Source: JBCCIM01 sp965263205
Lineage (GTDB): Bacteria > Bacteroidota > Rhodothermia > Rhodothermales > JAHQVL01
DNA length: 64,000 nt
Direction of reading: 5' to 3'
Assembly: GCA_965263205.1 (NCBI GenBank)
Contig: CBDHHF010000011.1
Span: 310,001 to 374,000 of the forward strand
In this document: in pieces, positions 1-9,694 of the stretch
Numbering within the stretch: position 1 is the stretch's first letter
Layout of the letters: each line of letters starts with the position of its first letter
Position numbers and translations under genes: made by a program
The notes under the pieces: model-generated
Databases searched by the model: none
Told to the model about the DNA's origin: nothing
The model's input: only the letters and a program-made list of their open reading frames with translations

Positions 1-358
1 TTATCGTTCTGTTATACAGCACAAGATTTATGCCCCCCCCCTCAATATTTAATTGCTTGTACTTAGGTCGTGTAGATAAGCAGCTTGTAAAATGGCTTCG
101 TATGCTCTTTTCCCTGCTAATTGTGTACGCGCCCTAATCTCGATCATGCTGGTAATTCGTCTAGTAATTCAATTGGTAATCTGGCTGGTAATCCGACTGC
201 CGGCTTATTCTTCTCCGGGATATCTCAGGTCTTTGTACAGAAAAGTATTTGGATTTGTGGCGCTATTTTATCTGCTTAAGTTAGCGATGATTAAATAACA
301 GCCGGCTTCTGCCGATACGTTGATTGTTAGCACTTTCTTACAATCAATCATCCTGGCC
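1..358. other. Gene-free leader region before the first secreted-protein gene
   Basis: No convincing gene is seen. A 68-codon open frame at 92-298 is best explained by the 12-bp tandem repeat inside it, which encodes a monotonous L-V-I pattern. A run of nine C lies at 33-41. A GCCGGC palindrome sits at 301-306. The region presumably carries the promoter of the downstream gene, but no clear promoter could be picked out. Confidence 0.5.
149..196. repeat. 12-bp tandem repeat, four copies
   Basis: Four head-to-tail 12-bp units are seen: CTGGTAATTCGT, CTAGTAATTCAA, TTGGTAATCTGG and CTGGTAATCCGA. The core TAAT is invariant at the same place in each unit. The length is a multiple of three, so the array stays open in one frame, but the predicted peptide has no other sign of being a gene. 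Confidence 0.7.
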
Positions 359-3300
359 ATGAAACGGCATTTTTACATATTTGTACTTGCACTTCTGTTC
401 CTTGGGTTGCCTTACGGAGCCTATGCGCAAACGGCACCGGGCGGTGTCTCAACCAATCTTGATCTTTGGCTCAAGGCCGATGCTGGTGTTACAGAATCGG
501 CCGGCGCTGTGAGTGCCTGGGCTGATCAAAGCTCAAATTCGAACAACGCGACGCAAGGTAGCGGTTCGCTACAGCCTACGTATTTTGCCAGCGATTTGAA
601 CTTCAATCCAGCGATCCTTTTTGATGGAGTGGATGATTACCTGGATACAGCGCTGGACATCAATGCTGACACATCACCCGATCTGACCATCTTTGCGGTA
701 TACCGGACGGCTGGTGCTGCTGCTGGACCTGTTTTAGGCGAGTTTGATGGTTCCGGTGACCGTGCCGTACGAAACCACTCGGGTACAGACGGTGAAGTGG
801 GCGTTGGCCCCAGCTTCAGCACCGTTTCTGGCTTGTTTCCAACCGACGCAGCTACCATCGGTACCGTTCAGTTTGATGAGGACGCTGCAAGTGGCTCATA
901 CGTTTTCGGTAATGGAACCCAGCTTTTGCAGTTTACTGCGGATCAGGGCGGTACGACATCGAATACGTTTGAGATTGGCGGGTTAGGTGATGATGGCGTG
1001 AGTGGCGTCTTCAACGGATATATTTACGAAGTGGTTGTCCATTCCCAGGTGATGACCACGCAGGAATTGCATGAGGTTGAGTCCTACCTGGCCATCAAGT
1101 ATGGCATTACGCTTGGACACGATTACTTCGCCTCTGACGGCACGGTGGTGCGGTCTCTTGGGGGTACGTACGACTTCCACATTGCAGCCATCGGCCGTGA
1201 CGATGCCTCTGGACTAAATCAGAAACAGTCCATGAGCAGTGAGGCCGGCGCACTTGTCACGATAGCACTTGGTAGCTATGCCGCGGACAATGCTTCAAAT
1301 GCAAACGCGTTTGGCAGTGACCTGGAATTCCTCGCCTGGGCAGATGACAACGAAAGCACTTTACTGACAACTGAATTTGCCGGCACGAGCACAAATCGTC
1401 GCATGGCGCGCGAGTGGAAAATCAAAGAAGTAAACGGAGTTGGTTCTGTAGAAGTACGGATTCCAAATTCGTACGGCGCAACACACTTGATTTCTGATGA
1501 CAACAGCAGTTTTACCTCACCAACAGAGACGGCACTGAGCGACAACGGTGATGGTACATCAAGCGCGAACATCGACTTTGCCAATGGCGATTTCTTTTCT
1601 TTCGCCGCTGATATCCCGGCGCCGGGTGGTGTGACAGCCAATCTTGCGCTCTGGCTGCGTGCCGACACTGGCGTCACCGAATCGGTGGGTGACATATCAG
1701 ACTGGGCAGACCAGAGTGGTAACGAGCGCGATGCTGCCACAAACGGCGTATCTAATTTGCCGACGTTTGCTGCTGCAGACGTGAACTACAACCCAATTGT
1801 AGAATTTGATGCATCCAACAATGAAGGCCTTAATACGCCAAGTGTGTTTGAGACCACAGCGCACAGCAATGTGAACGTATACGTTGTTGCACAGCACAAC
1901 ACGCTTTCAGACAGCTGGTTGTTTATGGAGCAGGAGGTAGGGCAGAGCGATCGACTCAGTGCGCATGTACCGTTCAACTCCGGTTCAACGATTTACTGGG
2001 ATGCCGGCACAACAAGTGGTGATTTTCGCTTGAGCGCCGCATGGACAGAAGCCACAGGCACACCTTATCTCTGGGGCTTTGAGTATGAGTCGGGTACGCC
2101 TCGTCAGGCCATTTACAGAGACGGTAACCTGCTCTCGACCGATGCTTCAGTTTCTGCGTTTACCTTCCCTTCCGCTAACGACTTTCAGTTGGCGAACGAT
2201 GTGCCGAATTCAAACTACAATGATTCTGATATCGCAGAAATGATCGTTTACACAGGTGCGAACTCCGACGCTGAACAACTACAAATTGAGTCGTATCTCG
2301 GCATCAAATATGGGTTGACACTGGCAAACAATTATGTCGCTTCTGATGCTACCTTGTTGTGGGATCCGACGGCCAATGCTACGTATCACAACGACGTAAT
2401 TGGTATTGGTCGTGATGATGCTTCCGGACTCAATCAAAAACAGTCTGCCGGCGGGATTCTAGCCGTAGCACGTGGCACACTCGCAGCGGACAATGCCTCA
2501 AATGGTGGTAGCTTTTCTACAGATAAAAGCTTTTTGATGATTGGTCACGATGCCGGAGCCCTGACGGAAAGTACAGCGATGTTTGGTGCCAACGATGCGC
2601 AGGTACTGGGGCGCAAGTGGTTTGTGGAAGAAGTTAGTGACGCCGGCACCGTTGAGCTGCAATTTGACCTCAACACCGCGACGGTATCAGGCACCGCTGC
2701 AACCGACTTCTGGTTGGTTGTGGATACCGATACTGATCCGACCAATGGAAGCCGTGGCTTCCAGCAAGCCGCAAGCTTCGCTGCCGGCATTGCCTCCTTT
2801 ACCGGTGTCTCGTTGCAGGACAATGATTACCTGATGTTGATCACCGACAATCCCGGTGATGTGACGCTGCCGGTTGTGATGACGCGGTTCGACGCAACGT
2901 TTGATCGCGATGGCGTCTTGCTCGAATGGACAACGGAGAGTGAGGTAAACAACGCCGGCTTTGAGATCGAACGACGGACGATGAATCGTGAAGGTGTTGC
3001 TGATTGGCAGCGAATTGCCTTCGTTGAAGGGCAAGGTACGCGCAACGGCGCCTACACATATTCGTACCGCGACAACACACGCGGACTACGGGCTGCTTCC
3101 GTCTCTTATCGGATCAAGCAGATTGACTTCAACGGTAATTTTGACCATTCTGAAGTAGCGAGCGTCGTGTTACCGTCACCGGAAGCATACGATTTGTCGA
3201 GCTATCCAAATCCATTCAACCCTGTGGCAACCATTGCATACGATGTGCCAGTAGATGGACACATCAAGCTGGTTGTGTATGATGCGCAAGGCCGTGAAGT

Positions 3301-3442
3301 GCAGGTGCTTGTCGACGGCGAGCGGGCTGCTGGCCGATACAGCGCAAGCTTTGACGGTTCAGGATTAGCTTCAGGCGTCTACGTGTACCGACTGGAAGCT
3401 GCAGGCAAGTCGTTCAGCAAGACGATGATGCTTGTGAAATAG
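359..3442 (+). CDS. Secreted T9SS-sorted protein with two LamG-like modules
   Basis: This is a 1027-residue exported protein. The ATG at 359 was chosen over an upstream start at 320 because it begins directly with a Sec signal peptide (MKRHFYIFVLALLFLG, cut near YAQ). Two homologous modules of about 395 residues start near residues 26 and 421, both opening with an APGGV...NL.LWL.AD pattern. Each has a concanavalin/LamG-like part followed by a part with the motif IGRDDASGLNQKQS, typical of large Bacteroidota surface proteins. A fibronectin-like stretch follows (about 838-930). The last 90 residues are a type A T9SS sorting domain with YPNPFNP. It probably binds glycan or protein at the cell surface; no catalytic motif was seen. 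A strong terminator follows it. Confidence 0.88.
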   Translation: MKRHFYIFVLALLFLGLPYGAYAQTAPGGVSTNLDLWLKADAGVTESAGAVSAWADQSSNSNNATQGSGSLQPTYFASDLNFNPAILFDGVDDYLDTALDINADTSPDLTIFAVYRTAGAAAGPVLGEFDGSGDRAVRNHSGTDGEVGVGPSFSTVSGLFPTDAATIGTVQFDEDAASGSYVFGNGTQLLQFTADQGGTTSNTFEIGGLGDDGVSGVFNGYIYEVVVHSQVMTTQELHEVESYLAIKYGITLGHDYFASDGTVVRSLGGTYDFHIAAIGRDDASGLNQKQSMSSEAGALVTIALGSYAADNASNANAFGSDLEFLAWADDNESTLLTTEFAGTSTNRRMAREWKIKEVNGVGSVEVRIPNSYGATHLISDDNSSFTSPTETALSDNGDGTSSANIDFANGDFFSFAADIPAPGGVTANLALWLRADTGVTESVGDISDWADQSGNERDAATNGVSNLPTFAAADVNYNPIVEFDASNNEGLNTPSVFETTAHSNVNVYVVAQHNTLSDSWLFMEQEVGQSDRLSAHVPFNSGSTIYWDAGTTSGDFRLSAAWTEATGTPYLWGFEYESGTPRQAIYRDGNLLSTDASVSAFTFPSANDFQLANDVPNSNYNDSDIAEMIVYTGANSDAEQLQIESYLGIKYGLTLANNYVASDATLLWDPTANATYHNDVIGIGRDDASGLNQKQSAGGILAVARGTLAADNASNGGSFSTDKSFLMIGHDAGALTESTAMFGANDAQVLGRKWFVEEVSDAGTVELQFDLNTATVSGTAATDFWLVVDTDTDPTNGSRGFQQAASFAAGIASFTGVSLQDNDYLMLITDNPGDVTLPVVMTRFDATFDRDGVLLEWTTESEVNNAGFEIERRTMNREGVADWQRIAFVEGQGTRNGAYTYSYRDNTRGLRAASVSYRIKQIDFNGNFDHSEVASVVLPSPEAYDLSSYPNPFNPVATIAYDVPVDGHIKLVVYDAQGREVQVLVDGERAAGRYSASFDGSGLASGVYVYRLEAAGKSFSKTMMLVK

Positions 3443-3473
3443 CTTGTTAAGCAAGCCGAAAAATGTTTACCTG

Positions 3474-3509
3474 AAAACCCGTTGGGTCTCTAAGACCCGA
3501 CGGGTTTTT
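3474..3509. terminator. Bidirectional hairpin terminator
   Basis: A 14-bp stem AAACCCGTTGGGTC/GACCCGACGGGTTT (one G-T wobble) with a 5-nt loop is flanked by A-rich and T-rich runs. It sits between two convergent genes and can serve both. Confidence 0.85.
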
Positions 3510-3530
3510 GAGTATAGACAGTTTTCGCAG

Positions 3531-6107
3531 CTAAAACGCAACCTCCAACACTGCTTCATCGCCTGCTGTAATGCCTTCAATCGAGCGCATCGTACCTGCA
3601 TCCTGATCACCAACGCGCACCGTGTAGGTGCCCGGTGCAAACACTTTCGGGCGAAAACGATCTCCTTTAATGCGCAACGTATACACAATCTCTCCGGTTC
3701 GCTCTTCTATCACCTGCACCACTGGATTGTCCATACCTGTAATTTGTAATTCGGGTAAAAAAGCTGTTGCTTCTCGGCCGTAATTGTCTTCCATCTGAAT
3801 GGTCTTGGGCCAGCCTTCATATTGCGTCGCTTCGGTTGTACTCATGGGCTTGGCATACCGCGGCCAGTTTTCCATGGTTATGGTTCGCTCAGCTTTGTTG
3901 AATCGAACGATTCCATACCCCGGCATTTTGTCGTGCAATACCAATGGAAGTTTTCCGGTGGAGACCCCTGTAAGTCCCGTGGGGTTTGTTGCTCCGTAGA
4001 CCGTTACATAGTTGCCAAATGCATCCTGGTGCTGTCCGTAATGCGCCGGCGCACCATCTGGCCGATTGGCGCCTTCCTCCTCCGGCATCCAACCACGAGG
4101 ATAAAAGTTTGCAATGGAAGGCACGCAAAACGAGTAGCCGGCATCATCATGGGCGTCCACGCCATGATGCACGATTGTCGAAAGGTGCTGATCCCCCTGG
4201 AGCATAAACGCAAAGCCTTTGCGGAGCGCGCGCAAGGCACTGTCACGTCCACGCTTTGGCCATCCATTAGAGTCGAGATCTGCATACAGGCGCATCAGAT
4301 TGGGGCCGTGATGTGTAGCCATATTGGCAAAGACCGTTTGAGAAACCGCCAGCTTCATGTCTTGTCCACGCCAATCTGCAGCCCAGTTGTTGATGAAGGT
4401 CAACTGGCGGTCGCCGAGTAGAGTAAGCCCGGGTTTGTCAACCATCGCAGGCGTGAAATTCTCTTGCGAAAAATGATCGGGCCGGCCTTCATGTCCCGGC
4501 ACAAGCCCATAACATCCCGACTTAAACTTCCGGTCTTCCAGAATCGCAAATCCTACCCGGCCATACGTCATGCTGGTGTAGTAAACGCCGATGCCCTGCT
4601 TAATGGGTGTTGGATCGTAGGGATCTGGGAGATGGCTCGTTTGCGTGCGCTCAATCATCTTTACCCAGTCTGCCGGCATCACGTAGCCTCCCATGTTGTC
4701 GACCGGAACCGCTGGCCCGCCATTGCCCCAAATATTGCCCTGGTACACATCGTGGTCGTCTGGAATGGTGATGGTCGGCCTGTCTTTTGTAATGTCCTGA
4801 AAGGCCCAACCCCAGAGGTACCATTTGTAGAGGTAGTCAAGATGCGCATTTTCGCGGTCTGGATACGTAGGACTTGCACCCTCATATACCTGGTCGCCCG
4901 AGAAAAATAGCACGTCAACATCTTGCTGTTTGATGTTGTTGACGATGTCGCTGTGCGGAAACCAGACCCGGTCGTTCCATCTGAACGTACCGCCTTCGAC
5001 ACCGCGTCCAGTATTGTGATTGCCGGTAAATCCTGCAACCGACACTACGGGTTGATCCACAGGATCTTTCTTAACCGTTCCATGCCAGAAATAGGTGGTT
5101 GATGAACCATCTCCAACTTCGTATTCATAGGCTACGCGGTAAGGCACGTCCTCTGTTGCGTCCCAATGATCAACCCTGAAAGGAACTGTGTAACCGGGAA
5201 CTATGATTGATGCAGTTGCTGCTGTGACCCAATCATCATCTTGTTTGATTTCCAGGGTCACGGATTGCGCATCGTCTGATGCAACAGGCATCATTTGGGC
5301 CGTCATTTTTAAGATGTCGCCACTCAGCGTATACTGGGTGTTGAGCACTGGGCCGGCGGTGCGCCCCGGGTGTACCTCGAGCCGTGTCCCATCAACACGC
5401 CAGTCTTCAAACCATGCTCTGTCCTCGCTTGCAACAAGCGCGAGGTTTCCTGAAAGCTCCATCGCACTCGGAATGGTGTAGCTGACTGCAGCCAGCTCCG
5501 GACCGTCCAGGGCTGTATAAACTGAAACGGTCAGCGTGTGTCCGCTGGTGCTCGGGGTGAGATCGAGCGACAGGCGTACTTCATCCAGCGGCCCTTCGAT
5601 GTTTGCAGGTGCCGCCTGTGCCAGTTCTTCACTGTCAGCACTCAAATTCCGGATAAACAGTTGGCCTTCCTGGTTCACGCCTGCAAATAGGCCCGCACCA
5701 GGCCCTGCGCTATGATGAATGAGCGCAGCGGCTTTATAGTTTAGCATACCACCTGCCGCCAGAAGGAATCCGACTTCGTTAGCTTGAGGAGCTGCTTGTG
5801 CATCGAGCCAGCCGGCATTGACTTGCATATTCAAGCTTCCGTCGTGTGCACCCAGTCTACGTGTCAAAAGATGCAGGGTACGCATCGGCTTGCCGGCCGC
5901 TTGCGCCGTGGTTTCCAGTCGGCCATTTTTTATCTGCCAATCCTGGAGGCGATTTGCCCAGTATTCTGGTCCTACCCAGGTTCGATTAAGATCGGCAGGC
6001 CAACTGGTTCTAAAGGCGGTGCCGGCAGGCTGACAGCCGACGAGCAGCAGGCATATACACCCTGCGAAAATGCACATCGCGCGTGAGGGAAGACTTGGTC
6101 GTAACAT
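3531..6107 (-). CDS. PhoD-like alkaline phosphatase/metallophosphatase lipoprotein
   Basis: This 858-residue protein starts with a lipoprotein signal (lipobox LLVGC), so it is probably anchored in the envelope. Residues about 30-330 form an extra N-terminal region with a laminin-G-like beta pattern, which is unusual for the family. The C-terminal half has PhoD-type metallophosphatase motifs: SVAGFTGNHNTG, FFSGDQVYEG, IPDDHDVYQGN and LQGDQHLSTIVHHG. These supply the Asp, His and Asn metal ligands seen in PhoD-like phosphodiesterases. The likely role is release of phosphate from phosphate esters outside the cytoplasm. The substrate is not predictable. It is transcribed towards the T9SS protein and shares its terminator. 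Confidence 0.88.
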   Translation of the reverse strand: MLRPSLPSRAMCIFAGCICLLLVGCQPAGTAFRTSWPADLNRTWVGPEYWANRLQDWQIKNGRLETTAQAAGKPMRTLHLLTRRLGAHDGSLNMQVNAGWLDAQAAPQANEVGFLLAAGGMLNYKAAALIHHSAGPGAGLFAGVNQEGQLFIRNLSADSEELAQAAPANIEGPLDEVRLSLDLTPSTSGHTLTVSVYTALDGPELAAVSYTIPSAMELSGNLALVASEDRAWFEDWRVDGTRLEVHPGRTAGPVLNTQYTLSGDILKMTAQMMPVASDDAQSVTLEIKQDDDWVTAATASIIVPGYTVPFRVDHWDATEDVPYRVAYEYEVGDGSSTTYFWHGTVKKDPVDQPVVSVAGFTGNHNTGRGVEGGTFRWNDRVWFPHSDIVNNIKQQDVDVLFFSGDQVYEGASPTYPDRENAHLDYLYKWYLWGWAFQDITKDRPTITIPDDHDVYQGNIWGNGGPAVPVDNMGGYVMPADWVKMIERTQTSHLPDPYDPTPIKQGIGVYYTSMTYGRVGFAILEDRKFKSGCYGLVPGHEGRPDHFSQENFTPAMVDKPGLTLLGDRQLTFINNWAADWRGQDMKLAVSQTVFANMATHHGPNLMRLYADLDSNGWPKRGRDSALRALRKGFAFMLQGDQHLSTIVHHGVDAHDDAGYSFCVPSIANFYPRGWMPEEEGANRPDGAPAHYGQHQDAFGNYVTVYGATNPTGLTGVSTGKLPLVLHDKMPGYGIVRFNKAERTITMENWPRYAKPMSTTEATQYEGWPKTIQMEDNYGREATAFLPELQITGMDNPVVQVIEERTGEIVYTLRIKGDRFRPKVFAPGTYTVRVGDQDAGTMRSIEGITAGDEAVLEVAF

Positions 6108-6181
6108 GTTGGAGTGGGTTTGATGGTAACCCTTTAACCTAAGTAACCGACGGCGAAAATTCAGCCTTTCGCCTACAAGAA

Positions 6182-6886
6182 TTAAAAAAGCCGGCCAATT
6201 TTAATCAATTGTGTGGCTTTGAGCGCTACAAATGCTGCACACAGGGTGAGCGCAATCAGGCTGAGCGGAGGAAGCAGTGGTTCATAACTGGCAAGCCAGT
6301 TGAGCCACCCTTCATACTTGAGCAAGCCGGCGTGGAAGATGGCGGCTATCGTTGCCAAATACCCGTAGCGCAATCGCTTGCGCCATGCTATAGCTGCTGC
6401 TGGCGTTGCGCAATACCGTGTGGGGTTGATCGAAATGACGCACGCGAAGCTAAAATACCCCAGCGCAACCAGGGCAATGGCTATGGATTCCCAGTTGTCT
6501 AGAAAGAAGGCGGGGAACGGAAATTTAACGGCGGCAGGAGAAGCAGGGTCGGGAAGGGTTAAAACCAGGCATACGTGTATGAGCGCCAGTACATATCCTG
6601 TAATGCCAAAGGGTCGGCGTAAGGCGATACCCGTCCGAAAGCCTTTGGAAAAATGATGGATCGCACTAAACGAATAAGATAAGACGATCATCAATAGTCC
6701 TGTACACGCAACTGCTTTGTTGAGAAGGTAAAGCGTCGGTACCGTTTGGCGCCGAATGACGAGTTCCAGTAAACCCAATCCGATGAGCACAAAACTTGCA
6801 ACAAGCGCTATGATCCAGTACTTAGGCGCCGATTTCATGGGGGGAGGGTGGGACTCACTTTGTTGAAAATTGTCAGCAAACGTCAT
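6182..6886 (-). CDS. Ferric reductase-like transmembrane protein (MsrQ/FRD type)
   Basis: About 234 residues with six or so hydrophobic segments. The pattern RRPFGITGYVLALIH and later WRKRLRYGYLATIAAIFH matches the ferric-reductase-like transmembrane family, where spaced histidines on neighbouring helices bind b-type heme. There is no FAD/NAD domain, as in MsrQ, the membrane partner of the periplasmic methionine sulfoxide reductase MsrP, but no msrP gene is adjacent. The ATG at 6886 is preferred over a TTG at 6913; a second ATG at 6838 directly before the first membrane segment is also possible. It probably acts as an electron-transfer cytochrome in the inner membrane; the partner is unknown. 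Confidence 0.7.
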   Translation of the reverse strand: MTFADNFQQSESHPPPMKSAPKYWIIALVASFVLIGLGLLELVIRRQTVPTLYLLNKAVACTGLLMIVLSYSFSAIHHFSKGFRTGIALRRPFGITGYVLALIHVCLVLTLPDPASPAAVKFPFPAFFLDNWESIAIALVALGYFSFACVISINPTRYCATPAAAIAWRKRLRYGYLATIAAIFHAGLLKYEGWLNWLASYEPLLPPLSLIALTLCAAFVALKATQLIKIGRLF

Positions 6887-7183
6887 TTTGCTGGATTTTT
6901 TTGAAAAAAACAAGCCGTTAGCAGGACTGCGATTAGTTTATGCAAAATAACCTGATCTCACCGTTTTAGGCTTATCTGCGCTGTTTTGGGTCCATTTAGC
7001 GCAGGATACCTGTATTTAAGATCCTATCTGCATTATGCTGGCATACCTTTTGATTCGAATGCGGTATATCGAACGCCCCCCTTGTCGCTCATATAATTCC
7101 TCCGCCTGCATGTGCTGGTGCGAGATGAAAAAACCACAGCGTCGAGTGCATATCGTGCTACTTGACCTTTCCCCCTCATCGTT

Positions 7184-9694
7184 ATGAAAGCAAGGATTCG
7201 GGTTTTTGCCTGTGTGTTGGGTGTATTGATTTTTGTACAGCCTTTCTTTGTTGTATCTACATATGCACAGTGGCAGGCCACGCAACAAGCGCCTGTCGAT
7301 TTTGGAAGTTTACCCGCTGAACGATTCCCTGACGCTGAATGGCATGCATTCAATTGGGAAGATCCGGGTGGCTGGACGGTTGTCGATGTAACAACCGCCG
7401 GCATTGTGCCCGGCACTGCCGATGCCAGCCCCATTTTGATGAACCTGGCCAATGAGGCGGAAGTCCCAACGATTCTCTATTTCCCACCGGGTGAATACAC
7501 ATTTGCTACTGCCGTCGATATCAACAACGACAACGTGATTATCCGCGGTGCCGGCAGTGATCAGACCGCGTTTTATCTCGATGGATCCGCAATCAACGGC
7601 ATCAGGTTCCTCGGCTGGACCTACGATGAAACAGATGTGGTCAGCAATACCACACCCGGGAGTCAAACATTGACCCTCGCCAATACCAACAACCTTGCGG
7701 TAGGTGACCTGATTCAGATCAACCAGGCATTGGAAACCTGGGATGCAGAATGGGGCAGCAGGTCGTGGGGGCAGATTGTGTTTATTACTGCCATTAATGG
7801 CAACGAGATTACGGTAGATCTCCCATTATCGCTCGGACTTGATACGGCGCAGCAGCCCAGGGTGTTAAAACTTCGGGCGCTCCGTAACGTGGGGGTAGAG
7901 GACCTCTACATTGAGCGTAAACAATACGATGAGTCGTCGAATATTGAATTTCGAACCGTTTACAACGCATTTGTAAGGAATGTTGAGTCGTACAACGCCG
8001 TCAAATTTCATGTCTTTGTTTATCGGGGTCGGCAAGTTGAAATCAGTGGCAACTACATGCACGACGCCCAAAACTACGGCACCGGCGGCCACGGCTATGG
8101 CGTGAACCTGGAGAACCTCTCAACCAATATCCTTGTCACCAACAACATCTTTAAAAACCTTCGGCACCACATGCTGATGCAGACCGGCGTAAACCACTCT
8201 GTGATCAGCTATAACTACAATGTGGATATCAAAGAGTTGGTTGATCTGAGTTTACATGGCCATTTCTCAAATCATAACCTGTACGAGGGTAACATCGTTT
8301 GGTGGGTTGGTTTTGCAGATTTCTGGGGACAGGTAGGGCCCGAGAATACGCTCTTTAGAAGCCAAATCCACGGTAAAGCGGAAAATGATCAGGGTGTCAT
8401 TGTGTATGATAACTCGGATTCGCAGAACATCATATCCAATTACTTTTTGCGAAACAGCACGCTGGAGAAAGATGCCGATGTGGATGATCTCTATGCTGAA
8501 GGCAATGTGATTCAGGGGACAACAGAGTGGAATACCCTATCCGGAACTGCTGATATTCCTCCTTCGCTGTACCTCGATGCACCACCATCGTTTTGGCCGG
8601 CAGATTTGCCGTGGCCGGCGTTCGGACACGATGTAACCGGTGCAGCGACCAACAAAATTCCCGCGCAACTCCGCTATGAAGACCTGATTGGTATCGGGCC
8701 CGGTGACACCAATGACAAGCCAGTCATCAACATTTCCTCGCCAACCAGCGGCACCAACTTTGCCTCTGGCAGCGATGTAACAATTGAAGCTGTAGCATCC
8801 GATCCGGATGGTACGGTAATCAGTGTCGATTTTTATGTAGATGGGTTCTGGCAGGGCAGCGATGCTGAAGCACCGTATACCTTTGTTTGGCCGAATGTAA
8901 TCGATGGGTCGTATGTACTCACCGCCGGCGCAACCGACGACAAAGGAGCCACGACCATTTCAAGTGAAGTAACCGTTTCCGTAACGACGCAGGACGATGG
9001 TAACGATGTCTACATTACAAGCGTGATTGCAAGTGACAGCCGTGAAGGTGCAAGTCCGGACAACACGTTGGATGGCCAGTTTAATACGCGTTGGGCTGCT
9101 CATGGAGACGGACAATGGATTCAATACAGTCTCTCAGGTAGCGCAACCATTTCTTCTGTTGAGATCGCCTGGGCGCGTGGCGATTCGCGTGTTGCCTTTT
9201 TTGATATTGCCGTCTCGGAAGACGCTGCTAATTGGACAACCGTTGCTGAAAACATGGAGAGCTCCGGTACCACAACCGCCTTGGAAACCTATCCCTTAAC
9301 GCCAGTTTCTGCCCAATATGTTCGCATTATCGGTCATGGCACCAGCAGCAACGCCTGGAATATGATCAGCGAGTTATCCCTCGGTATTGACGCACAGATC
9401 AGCCAGGCTTATGGCGATGTTACCGGCAACGGCACCATTTCCGCGTCTGATGCTTCAGCCATTCTTGAGTATACCGTGGGCTACATTGAACTGGACGGTG
9501 CGGCATACATCGCCGGCGACGTTACCGGCAATGGCGACCTCTCTGCGCTTGATGCTGCACTTGTGCTTCAGTACGTAACCGGGATTATTACCTGTTTCCC
9601 TGCAGCCGACGAAACCTGTACGGCAGGCGCTACGGAACGAGGGGGCCGCGAAGACCTATTCCAGGCTCCAGGGCGCGCGCATCGGCCGCGATAA
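7184..9694 (+). CDS. Secreted right-handed beta-helix protein with Ig-like, F5/8 type C and dockerin domains
   Basis: 836 residues. A signal peptide (MKARIRVFACVLGVLIFVQ) is followed by a right-handed parallel beta-helix (about 35-505) of pectate-lyase-like type, with LYFPPGEYTF and NVIIRGAGSDQT near its start. Then come an Ig-like domain (about 510-600; FYVDG and GSYVLTAGATDDKG), a discoidin/F5/8 type C carbohydrate-binding-like domain (about 603-740) and a two-repeat type I dockerin (about 742-805). Both dockerin repeats carry the calcium-loop pattern GDVTGNG..SA.DA. A lyase or hydrolase on an acidic polysaccharide is plausible, but the active site cannot be assigned. It lacks a T9SS sorting domain. 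Its last 39 bp overlap the 3' end of the convergent oxidoreductase gene, and the Arg-rich tail is probably unstructured. Confidence 0.87.
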   Translation: MKARIRVFACVLGVLIFVQPFFVVSTYAQWQATQQAPVDFGSLPAERFPDAEWHAFNWEDPGGWTVVDVTTAGIVPGTADASPILMNLANEAEVPTILYFPPGEYTFATAVDINNDNVIIRGAGSDQTAFYLDGSAINGIRFLGWTYDETDVVSNTTPGSQTLTLANTNNLAVGDLIQINQALETWDAEWGSRSWGQIVFITAINGNEITVDLPLSLGLDTAQQPRVLKLRALRNVGVEDLYIERKQYDESSNIEFRTVYNAFVRNVESYNAVKFHVFVYRGRQVEISGNYMHDAQNYGTGGHGYGVNLENLSTNILVTNNIFKNLRHHMLMQTGVNHSVISYNYNVDIKELVDLSLHGHFSNHNLYEGNIVWWVGFADFWGQVGPENTLFRSQIHGKAENDQGVIVYDNSDSQNIISNYFLRNSTLEKDADVDDLYAEGNVIQGTTEWNTLSGTADIPPSLYLDAPPSFWPADLPWPAFGHDVTGAATNKIPAQLRYEDLIGIGPGDTNDKPVINISSPTSGTNFASGSDVTIEAVASDPDGTVISVDFYVDGFWQGSDAEAPYTFVWPNVIDGSYVLTAGATDDKGATTISSEVTVSVTTQDDGNDVYITSVIASDSREGASPDNTLDGQFNTRWAAHGDGQWIQYSLSGSATISSVEIAWARGDSRVAFFDIAVSEDAANWTTVAENMESSGTTTALETYPLTPVSAQYVRIIGHGTSSNAWNMISELSLGIDAQISQAYGDVTGNGTISASDASAILEYTVGYIELDGAAYIAGDVTGNGDLSALDAALVLQYVTGIITCFPAADETCTAGATERGGREDLFQAPGRAHRPR

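Noticed and set aside
92..298. 68-codon open frame with an L-V-I-rich peptide
   Set aside because: The hydrophobic run is produced by the 12-bp tandem repeat; the rest has no gene-like feature.
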